From Clostridia bacterium (GTDB taxonomy: Bacteria > Bacillota_A > Clostridia > UMGS1883 > HGM11501), in contig JAFXHP010000121.1 of the NCBI GenBank assembly GCA_017536285.1, forward strand, positions 1 through 21,392: 21,392 nt of DNA. Reading direction: 5' to 3'. Each line of letters opens with the position of its first letter. The first letter of the stretch is position 1. The notes under the pieces are model-generated. The model was not told where the DNA came from. It did no database searches and saw only the letters and a list, made by a program, of their open reading frames with translations. Positions 9,069 through 15,522 of the stretch are shown piece by piece. The position numbers and the translations under genes were made by a program.

Positions 9069-10697
9069 ATGAAAAAGAAATTATCGGCACTCCTATTAAC
9101 CACCTTAGCTTTTCTTTCTCTTGCAGGATGCAAAGCTCCCGAAGTTATCGGCATCCACGAAACAGAGGATGACGGAGAATATTTTATCACCGCAGATTAT
9201 GCTGAAGGCGAAGCCAAGGAAAAAGCCTCAGCAACAGAAAATTCCAGCGTGTATATGAATAGCTTTGACTATAACTCTCTTTCAGAAGAAGAGTATGAAA
9301 ACGTCGATGAATCCGGATTCAAAAATCCCGTTACAAGTCCGCTTTCCACCTTTTCGGCAGATGTTGACACAGCATCTTACTCCAATATCAGAAGGTATAT
9401 TCTTAGAGGAGAGCTTCCTCCCCCGGATGCAGTTCGCACCGAGGAAATTATAAACTATTTCGATTACGACCTGCCATCTCCGACGGGCGAAACTCCGTTT
9501 TCGGTTACTACAGAGCTTCATAGCTGTCCATGGAACAAGGACAATCTTCTTTTGATGCTTGCCGTGAAAGGCGAAGAAATTACTAAAAAAGTTCCACAAA
9601 ATCTGGTATTTTTAATTGACACCTCAGGCTCCATGCATCAGGATAACCGCCTTCCTTTAATACAGAAATCCATAAGCCTTTTACTGGATAAGCTTGACGA
9701 TGACGATAAAATAACCATAGTTACCTATGCCGGAAGCTCGGGAATTCTTCTTTCTCCCACCAAGGCAAAGGAAAAAGAAAAAATAATGGATGCGGTAAAT
9801 TCATTGGAGGCTATAGGTTCCACCAACGGAGAAGCGGGAATCCGCCTTGCGTATGATGCCGCCCTCGATAACAAAGTAAACGGCAATAATCGCATAATTC
9901 TTTGCACCGACGGGGATTTCAATTTAGGAATAACCGACAATGTAAGACTCGAAGGTTTAATTGAAGAAAAAAGAGAGCTTGGCATTTATCTTACCGTTCT
10001 GGGCTTTGGTATGGGAAATTACAAGGATTCCAAAATGGAGACCTTAGCCGACAAGGGCAACGGCAATTATTATTACATAGATTCCCTAATGGAGGCAAAA
10101 AGAGTGCTTTCAGATAAGCTGACAGGCACTTTATACACCATTGCCGACGATGTTAAATTCCAGGCAGAATTCAACCCCAAAAAGGTAAAATCCTACCGTC
10201 TTATAGGCTATGACAACCGACTTCTCGAAACGGAAGATTTCGACGATGATAAAAAGGATGCAGGGGAAGTCGGCTCCGGCCACACCTTGGTTGTTCTTTA
10301 CGAAATCGAGCCTGGAGATGCCACGGAAAACGCAAACCTTAAATATCAGAGTGTAATTGACAAGGGCGATTTATTAACCTTCCGCATACGCTGGAAAAAT
10401 CCCGGAGAGGATGAAAGCAAGCTTTCCGAATATATAATAAATAAGAAACTCTCCTTAAAGCCGAGCAAAAACTTTGCCTTAGCTTCTTCCGGTGCTGAGC
10501 TTTCACTCCTCCTCAAAAACTCCGAATACAAAGAAAATGCAAGCTTTGAGTCGGTAATAAAAAATGCAAAGCTTGCAGCAAAAGCAGACGATCCCTTCGG
10601 TATAAGGGCAGAATTTCTGCAGATAGCAGAGCTTGCCGCAATCCTTTACGAAAGCAATGATGAGTACATTTGCGGATACCCTAAATACGAAGACTGA
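9069..10697 (+). CDS. VWA-domain lipoprotein (YfbK-like)
   Basis: 542 residues. The signal peptide (MKKKLSALLLTTLAFLSLAGC) has a clear lipobox LAGC, so Cys21 is the lipidated residue and the protein is anchored outside the cytoplasmic membrane. After an acidic linker there is the conserved YfbK-type N-terminal block (about 88-140; NPVTSPLSTFSADVDTASYSNIRRYI). The VWA domain follows (about 177-345) with an intact MIDAS motif DTSGS (184-188) and later T..D residues for metal binding. The C-terminal part resembles the family's DUF3520 tail. VWA domains bind protein partners through a divalent metal; the partner is unknown. ATG 9069 is chosen because it begins the signal peptide and follows AAAGGA by 9 nt. 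It stands alone, divergent from the M50 operon. Confidence 0.9.
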   Translation: MKKKLSALLLTTLAFLSLAGCKAPEVIGIHETEDDGEYFITADYAEGEAKEKASATENSSVYMNSFDYNSLSEEEYENVDESGFKNPVTSPLSTFSADVDTASYSNIRRYILRGELPPPDAVRTEEIINYFDYDLPSPTGETPFSVTTELHSCPWNKDNLLLMLAVKGEEITKKVPQNLVFLIDTSGSMHQDNRLPLIQKSISLLLDKLDDDDKITIVTYAGSSGILLSPTKAKEKEKIMDAVNSLEAIGSTNGEAGIRLAYDAALDNKVNGNNRIILCTDGDFNLGITDNVRLEGLIEEKRELGIYLTVLGFGMGNYKDSKMETLADKGNGNYYYIDSLMEAKRVLSDKLTGTLYTIADDVKFQAEFNPKKVKSYRLIGYDNRLLETEDFDDDKKDAGEVGSGHTLVVLYEIEPGDATENANLKYQSVIDKGDLLTFRIRWKNPGEDESKLSEYIINKKLSLKPSKNFALASSGAELSLLLKNSEYKENASFESVIKNAKLAAKADDPFGIRAEFLQIAELAAILYESNDEYICGYPKYED

Positions 10698-10760
10698 GCC
10701 GGCATTTTAGGCTATACCACAAGTATATTTTTAAAAGATACCAAAAATGACGGGAAAATG

Positions 10761-10789
10761 TTGACTGTAAAAAGATTTTGTGGTATTAT
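10761..10789 (+). promoter_or_regulatory. Sigma-A promoter of the HPr-like gene
   Basis: TTGACT (10761-10766), a 17-nt spacer, then TATTAT (10784-10789). The presumed start is about 17 nt before the AAAGGAG ribosome binding site. It is one of the best consensus matches in the window. Confidence 0.7.
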
Positions 10790-10812
10790 ATTAAAGAAAG
10801 GAGATGTTTTAC

Positions 10813-11043
10813 ATGAAATCTTTTAACATCGCACTTAATTCTATTTTAGACGTAAAGGAGTTCGTTAACATCGTTAACAAGTGCCCTTACGACATCGACC
10901 TTGCATCCTCCAGATATGTGGTTGACGCAAAATCAATCATGGGCATCTTCAGCCTTGACTTAAGCAAGCCCATTAAAGTTACCGTTCACTCCGAGGACTG
11001 TGACGATCTGGTTGCTGAGCTTAAGAAATATACTATAGATTAA
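10813..11043 (+). CDS. HPr-like protein lacking the phosphorylated histidine
   Basis: A 76-residue protein with HPr-fold pattern. The segment KSIMGIFSLDL (40-50) matches the HPr block around the regulatory Ser46 (here Ser41), followed by the KVTVHSEDCDDLVAELKKY C-terminal helix. The catalytic loop, normally G-I-H-A-R-P, reads S-I-L-D-V-K (10-15), so His15 and Arg17 are both gone and the protein cannot pass phosphate through the PTS. This recalls Crh of Bacillus, which keeps Ser46 but lacks His15 and works only in catabolite control. It has its own promoter and terminator, and no PTS genes are nearby. ATG 10813 is used because AAAGGAG lies 9 nt upstream; ATG 10804 abuts it. Confidence 0.8.
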   Translation: MKSFNIALNSILDVKEFVNIVNKCPYDIDLASSRYVVDAKSIMGIFSLDLSKPIKVTVHSEDCDDLVAELKKYTID

Positions 11044-11050
11044 GTAAATA

Positions 11051-11083
11051 AAAAAACACCGTGGCTACGCCACGGTGTTTTTT
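11051..11083. terminator. Bidirectional intrinsic terminator (HPr-like / AraC genes)
   Basis: 15-bp perfect arms (11051-11065 and 11069-11083) with a TAC loop, core CACCGTGGC/GCCACGGTG, A/T tracts on both sides. It lies between two convergent genes and touches the AraC stop codon. Confidence 0.9.
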
Positions 11084-12003
11084 TATTCCTCCAGATGCTT
11101 TTTTTCATCAAAGTTTCTTATTCTTTCTATAAATTGTGTCGGGGTTTCCCCTGTGGTTTTTTTAAATACTCTTGAAAAATAGTGAACGTCGGAAAATCCC
11201 ACTTCATTTGCCACCTCGCTGACTGTCTGATAAGACTTGTTTAAGAAAAGCTCCTTTGCACGGTTTAAGCGGCAATAAGTCACATAACTCATGGGGGTGG
11301 TTTTCATTTCAGAGCGGAAATATCTTATAATCTGCTGCTTTGTGACATTTGAGTGCTTTGCAATGTCTGATAACGTAATTTCTTCGGTATAGTTCTGCTT
11401 TATAAAGGAAAGGGCTCGGCGTAAATTGGGAGGCACAACTTTTTCTATTCTTGTCTCATCCTTTATTCTTTCCCTCGTCTCCTCTGTCATAAGAGCCAGA
11501 ATTTCGCAAAGAGCCAAAGATGTTGCAAAGCCGCTCTCTATATGGTGACGGGAAAAGTTTTTGCGGAGGCGAGCGAAAGCCCCTGAAAACTCACTCTCCT
11601 TCCCATTAAAGTCACAGCATTCTGAAAGATATGCCATATAAGGGTTTTCGTCAATTCCGTTTTCAAGGATATTTTTATTAATGCTGTCACGCCTTTTTAT
11701 GATTTCTCCCTTAAGCTCATCTACTGAAAGAGGAGTTACCTCTCCTGACTTAAAATGTATATATGTCATTGTGCAAAAAGAATCGCCCACAGGACTTCTT
11801 TTATAGCTTTGACTCTCCGGGATGAAAAAGAGACTTCCTTCTCCTACAATATGCTCCTCGCCGTTTATCTCAATCAAGCAGTTTCCTTTTTCAACATAGA
11901 TAAAAATATTGTAAGGATCTGCCACCTGCCACACGGTTTTTCTGGTAACAGAATACACCCTTGTAACCTTCGGAAAGTGCGATAAATCCAAACCGTAAAA
12001 CAC
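11083..12003 (-). CDS. AraC-family transcriptional regulator
   Basis: 306 residues. The N-terminal half is a cupin-like sensor domain (about 10-95; IFIYVEKGNCLIEINGEEHIVGEGSLFFIPESQSY), likely to bind a sugar or sugar acid. The C-terminal domain (about 195-297) has two helix-turn-helix units: ITLSDIAKHSNVTKQQIIRYFRSEMKTTPMSYVTYCRLNRAKELF, then TVSEVANEVGFSDVHYFSRVFKKTTGETPTQF, the AraC signature. It starts with GTG (12001-12003) behind GGGGCGG. Divergent placement and a shared symmetric promoter with the Gfo/Idh operon make it the probable regulator of that operon and perhaps of itself. The inducer is unknown. Confidence 0.92.
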   Translation of the reverse strand: MFYGLDLSHFPKVTRVYSVTRKTVWQVADPYNIFIYVEKGNCLIEINGEEHIVGEGSLFFIPESQSYKRSPVGDSFCTMTYIHFKSGEVTPLSVDELKGEIIKRRDSINKNILENGIDENPYMAYLSECCDFNGKESEFSGAFARLRKNFSRHHIESGFATSLALCEILALMTEETRERIKDETRIEKVVPPNLRRALSFIKQNYTEEITLSDIAKHSNVTKQQIIRYFRSEMKTTPMSYVTYCRLNRAKELFLNKSYQTVSEVANEVGFSDVHYFSRVFKKTTGETPTQFIERIRNFDEKKHLEE

Positions 12004-12050
12004 AAAACCGCCCCATTTATGTTAATTTTGTCCACTATTTTAATAATAAA

Positions 12051-12095
12051 ATCTATTTACAATTATAGCATCTCTTTTTATAATTGTAAATAGAT
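12051..12095. promoter_or_regulatory. Mirror-symmetric divergent promoter (araC-type gene / Gfo-Idh operon)
   Basis: Perfect 17-bp arms ATCTATTTACAATTATA (12051-12067) and its reverse complement (12079-12095), with an 11-nt spacer. On the plus strand this gives TTTACA (12056-12061), 17 nt, TATAAT (12079-12084). On the minus strand it gives TTTACA (12085-12090), 17 nt, TATAAT (12062-12067). Both directions therefore have an identical sigma-A promoter on the same DNA. The two polymerases could not bind at once. Confidence 0.75.
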
Positions 12096-12097
12096 AA

Positions 12098-12113
12098 TTA
12101 AGCAAATGCTTAA
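12098..12113. promoter_or_regulatory. Palindrome in the Gfo/Idh operon leader
   Basis: TTAAGCA-AA-TGCTTAA, a 7+2+7 inverted repeat just downstream of the plus-strand transcript start. It runs into the AAGGAGG ribosome binding site. It shares a 13-base core with 263-275. It may be an operator or a small hairpin limiting translation. Confidence 0.4.
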
Positions 12114-12125
12114 GGAGGTATTTTT

Positions 12126-12797
12126 ATGTCAAAGCAGTATAAGGTTGCCGTAATAGGTTGCGGTATGTTTGCAAATGCCCAGTATCTTCCAAATATTACT
12201 AAGGAAGCAAACGCAGTTTGCGTTGCGGTAGTTGATATAGTAAAGGAAAGAGCCCAGGCTGCCGCCGCAAAATACGGTGTTCCCGAAGTTTATGAAAATG
12301 TTTATGAATTAATCGAAAAGTGCGACTTTGATATTGCCATCGATGCAGCATCAATTCAGGCTCATCACGAAATAAATATGGCTATCCTTGCTTCCGGAAA
12401 GCACTTAATTTCCCAGAAGCCTGCCGCTCCAACGGTTGAATTATTAACTGAGCAGATTGAGCTTGCAAAAAAAATGGGCGTTAAATTTGCCTGTGTGCCT
12501 GTGCATCCCATGAGATATGACCTTGCCATCGCCAAGGATTTAATCTCCCGTGACACCATAGGCTCTCCCTATTATGCAAAGTGCAATATGTCCCACGGAG
12601 GGCCTGAATATTTCCAGTACCGTGAGGCAGATCCTTCCTGGTTTTTTGAGCCGGGTGCAGGTGCTCTTGTAGATATGGGTGTTCACGGTCTTCAGATAGT
12701 TACAAGCCTTTTCGGTCCTGCGAAGGCATTTCCTGTATGGCTAAAATCACCACTCCCGAAAGAATGGTACGTTCCGGTGCCTTTGACGGAAAAGTGA
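12126..12797 (+). CDS. Gfo/Idh/MocA oxidoreductase, N-terminal part of a frameshifted gene
   Basis: NAD(P)-dependent sugar/polyol dehydrogenase family. The ATG follows AAGGAGG. Residues 1-120 are a Rossmann domain (VAVIGCGMFANA dinucleotide loop). The usual E-K-P motif reads Q97-K98-P99, keeping the lysine. The second conserved site GALVDMGVHGL (D183, H187) is present. From about residue 201 (near base 12728) the frame leaves the family sequence and adds a roughly 23-residue unrelated tail ending at 12797. The true continuation is in the -1 frame (12737-13216). The first gene of a three-dehydrogenase operon. Either the gene is broken in this strain or one base was lost in sequencing or assembly. 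Confidence 0.85.
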   Translation: MSKQYKVAVIGCGMFANAQYLPNITKEANAVCVAVVDIVKERAQAAAAKYGVPEVYENVYELIEKCDFDIAIDAASIQAHHEINMAILASGKHLISQKPAAPTVELLTEQIELAKKMGVKFACVPVHPMRYDLAIAKDLISRDTIGSPYYAKCNMSHGGPEYFQYREADPSWFFEPGAGALVDMGVHGLQIVTSLFGPAKAFPVWLKSPLPKEWYVPVPLTEK

Positions 12798-13216
12798 TTA
12801 AAACGGATATGCTCCCCGACCAGTATGTTATCTGCCTTGACTACGGCGATGGAAAAATGGCAATGGTTGACACGGGCTTTTCGCAGAAGGCAAGCCGTGC
12901 TCCACAGCTTGAAATTTTCGGCGAGAGAGGCACTCTTTCCTTCACTCGTCCCTATATGTCAAACCCAGCACCCGACCTTTACATAGACAGTATCGATATG
13001 GGCTTAAAGGGCTGGATTGTTCCCGAAATGCCTGCAAAGCCACCTAAAAAGATGATAAGCCAGTGCTGCTGTCTGGGCGACATCATTGATGCCATCGAAA
13101 ACGACAAATCCCCCGTATTATCACCCGAGCACGCAAGGCACGTTCTTGAAATTATGTGCAAAATTCCCGAGGCAATCGAAAAGGGCGTAACAATTAAACT
13201 TGAAACAACATTTTAA
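12737..13216 (+). pseudogene. Gfo/Idh/MocA oxidoreductase, C-terminal part of the frameshifted gene
   Basis: This frame carries the rest of the first dehydrogenase: the C-terminal beta-sheet domain (TTPERMVRSGAFDGKVIKTDMLPDQYVICLDYGDGKMAMVDTGF ... PQLEIFGERGTLSF) and the end (HARHVLEIMCKIPEAIEKGV). Read upstream in the same frame, it continues I-S-C directly before the M at 12737, and fits onto GPAKA of the first frame if one base is added near 12728. The ATG at 12737 has no convincing ribosome binding site, so separate translation is unlikely. Together the two parts span about 363 codons, the normal family length. The next gene starts 11 nt after the stop. Confidence 0.8.
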
Positions 13217-13227
13217 GGAGGCACACT

Positions 13228-14316
13228 ATGGAAAAGCTTAAAATTGCCTTTTTAGGCCTTGACCATGTTCACGCAAGTCAGATGTTTTTCTGTATGAATA
13301 CAGCCTCAGACAAGGTTGAATTTATCGGTATGGCAGACTTTTTATCGAAGGATAAGGAAATTGTGGACGAAAAAGTTTCCCGAAACTGTGCAAAACAGAT
13401 GCGGGATGCTGTAAAGCTTTATTATGACTATGAGGAGCTTTTAAGCGAAAAGCCCGATATGGTAATGATAAATTCCGATGTTAAGAGCCATGCAGATTGT
13501 GCCATTGAAGTACTTAAGCGTGACCTTAACGCCGTCTGCGAAAAGCCCATGGCTTTCGATATGGCTGATGCCAAAAGAATGTATAAAGCCGCAAAAGAAA
13601 GTAAGGGCGAGCTTGTCATAAACTGGCCAATCGCCTGGTTTCCCGCTTTTAATAAGGCAAAGGAGCTTGCCGATTCCGGCATAATCGGAGAGATTTTGCG
13701 TGTTCAGTACAGAAGTCCCTCAACAAGAGGGCCTTACAGACTTGACCAGTTTACTCCGGAGGAGCTTTCCAAAATGTGGTGGTATCAACAGAATCGTGGC
13801 GGAGGCTCTATATTTGACTATGCAGGCTACGGATGTGTTCTTGCCACATGGATAACCAATATGACAGCGAAGAGCGTTTACGGCCTTAAGAAAAACTTTT
13901 TCCTGCCTTTTTCCGACGTTGAGGACTACTCTGTATTTACCATAGATTTCGGCGATAAGGTAGGCTTAATTGAAGGCTCCTGGTCAACAATGAATAACGG
14001 TGAGATCGCAACAGGTCCCGTTGTTTACGGCACCGAAGGCGTAATTGTTGCAGACCGCTTTGACCCTGTGGTAAAGATTTATAAGGACTTAAAGCCATAT
14101 CAGCCTTCTCCCGCCCCCACAGAAGTTTTCGAGTGTCCTCCCCAGACAAATGCGGATATGGCGAAAAACTTAATTGCGCATTTTACCATTGGTACTCCGC
14201 TTCATGAGCTTTTAACCCTGGATTTTAATATGAGAGCCGCATCTGCATTGGATGCAGGATGCCGTTCCTGCGTATCCGGCGTAAGCGAAAAGGCAGAAGA
14301 TCCCTTTATGATATGA
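13228..14316 (+). CDS. Gfo/Idh/MocA oxidoreductase (divergent member)
   Basis: 362 residues, second gene of the operon; AAGGAGG 7 nt before the ATG and 11 nt after the previous stop. The Rossmann start is KIAFLGLDHVHASQMFF, so the usual GxGxxG-like loop reads GLDHVHA. CEKPMAF (E105-K106-P107) is intact. The second conserved site, D-x-G-x-H in the sister genes, reads D-Y-A-G-Y (in GGGSIFDYAGYGCVLATW): the catalytic-site histidine is replaced by tyrosine. The C-terminal domain looks complete (VGLIEGSWSTMNNGEIATGPVVYGTEGVIV). It could act on an unusual substrate or serve as a non-catalytic partner of the neighbours; both are inference. Confidence 0.88.
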   Translation: MEKLKIAFLGLDHVHASQMFFCMNTASDKVEFIGMADFLSKDKEIVDEKVSRNCAKQMRDAVKLYYDYEELLSEKPDMVMINSDVKSHADCAIEVLKRDLNAVCEKPMAFDMADAKRMYKAAKESKGELVINWPIAWFPAFNKAKELADSGIIGEILRVQYRSPSTRGPYRLDQFTPEELSKMWWYQQNRGGGSIFDYAGYGCVLATWITNMTAKSVYGLKKNFFLPFSDVEDYSVFTIDFGDKVGLIEGSWSTMNNGEIATGPVVYGTEGVIVADRFDPVVKIYKDLKPYQPSPAPTEVFECPPQTNADMAKNLIAHFTIGTPLHELLTLDFNMRAASALDAGCRSCVSGVSEKAEDPFMI

Positions 14317-14331
14317 GAAAGGAAGATAAAT

Positions 14332-15447
14332 ATGAGTAAATTACGTGTTGCTTTAATTGGCTGCGGAATGATTGCAAACTCCGCACATTTCCCCGCCCTT
14401 AACATTTTAAGAGAAGAGGGCCTTATTGAAGTCATCGGTGTTGCCGACATAAGAGAAGAGGTTGCAGCAGAAACTGCGAAGAGACATAACGTTCCTTCCT
14501 ACTATGCCGACCCCCAAAAAATGCTGGATGAGCTTCATCCCGACTTTGTTGCGGTTTGTACCCCCAACGCATACCACAAAAAGTGGACTATTGCCGCACT
14601 TAAGGCAGGTGCTCACGTTGCATGTGAAAAGCCCATTGCAGTAACATTTCGCGATGCCGAGGAAATGTGGAAAACCGCAGAAGAATGTGGCAAAAAACTT
14701 TTCCCCTGTCAGTGCATGAGATGGCGTAACTATATGATGCAGTCAAAACAGCTGGTGGATTCAGGCGAGCTTGGTGCTCCCTATTTTTCCGACATCGAAT
14801 TTATCCGCCGAATCGGCGTTCCCACCTGGGGTTATTTCCATATGAAGGAGCATAACTGCGGTGGCCCCTTCTGCGATCTTGGCGTTCATTTAATTGACTC
14901 CCTTTTATGGATTGTGGGAAGCCCCAAGGTTGTTTCCGTTTCAGGCTCCGCCTTTACAAAAATTGCAAACCAGGGCGAGGACATACTTTTATCCATTGCA
15001 GAAAGCGGTGCCTATTCCGGGGCCTTCACTCCAAGAAAATACGACTATAAGGAATTTGATGTTGAAGATTTTTCAACCGGCTTTATGAGACTTTCAAACG
15101 GCATGAGCGTAAACTTCAAGTTTTCCTGGGCCTTAAATCTTCCCACCACAAACCTTGATATGGTTATCTGCGGTGACAAGGGCGGCCTTTCAGTAAACAA
15201 AGAAAAGCTTTATAAAAACGTAGGCCGCTATCAGGCCGAAACCGAAATGAAATGGTTTGATAACGGCGAATACAAAGGTGTTCCCTTTGAACAGCACCGC
15301 TATATGTACAGAAACATTATGAATACCTTAGCAGGCAAAGAAGAATACCTAATCACAAAAGAGCAGAACTTGGAGGTTGCAAAAATTATCGAGTGCTTCT
15401 ACAAATCTGCCGAGCTTGGACGAGAAGTAAGAGCCGACGAGCTTTAA
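14332..15447 (+). CDS. Gfo/Idh/MocA oxidoreductase (canonical member)
   Basis: 371 residues, third gene of the operon, 15 nt after the previous stop, with GAAAGGA before the ATG. It has all family landmarks: RVALIGCGMIANSAHFPAL dinucleotide loop (5-23), CEKPIAVTFRDAEEM (E99-K100-P101) and GGPFCDLGVHLIDSLLW (Asp and His of the active site). The C-terminal sheet domain ends near residue 330. Such enzymes oxidise or reduce inositols, sugars, sugar acids or keto-glycosides using NAD(P). No transporter or kinase lies in the operon, so the substrate must arrive from elsewhere. A strong terminator follows. Confidence 0.92.
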   Translation: MSKLRVALIGCGMIANSAHFPALNILREEGLIEVIGVADIREEVAAETAKRHNVPSYYADPQKMLDELHPDFVAVCTPNAYHKKWTIAALKAGAHVACEKPIAVTFRDAEEMWKTAEECGKKLFPCQCMRWRNYMMQSKQLVDSGELGAPYFSDIEFIRRIGVPTWGYFHMKEHNCGGPFCDLGVHLIDSLLWIVGSPKVVSVSGSAFTKIANQGEDILLSIAESGAYSGAFTPRKYDYKEFDVEDFSTGFMRLSNGMSVNFKFSWALNLPTTNLDMVICGDKGGLSVNKEKLYKNVGRYQAETEMKWFDNGEYKGVPFEQHRYMYRNIMNTLAGKEEYLITKEQNLEVAKIIECFYKSAELGREVRADEL

Positions 15448-15477
15448 TTTCCCCGCTTCACATAAAAATCCTACAAG

Positions 15478-15522
15478 TAAATAAGAAAAGCGACTGTCAG
15501 CGGCAGTCGCTTTTCTTATTTA
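15478..15522. terminator. Bidirectional intrinsic terminator (Gfo/Idh operon / acyl-CoA synthetase)
   Basis: 19-bp perfect arms (15478-15496 and 15504-15522) with a 7-nt loop; core GCGACTG/CAGTCGC flanked by A- and T-rich ends on both strands. It lies between convergent transcription units and includes the stop region of the minus-strand gene. Confidence 0.9.

Noticed and set aside
12720..12797. Programmed -1 frameshifting in the first dehydrogenase
   Set aside because: There is no X-XXY-YYZ slippery sequence or obvious downstream stem, and a one-base loss explains the data better.
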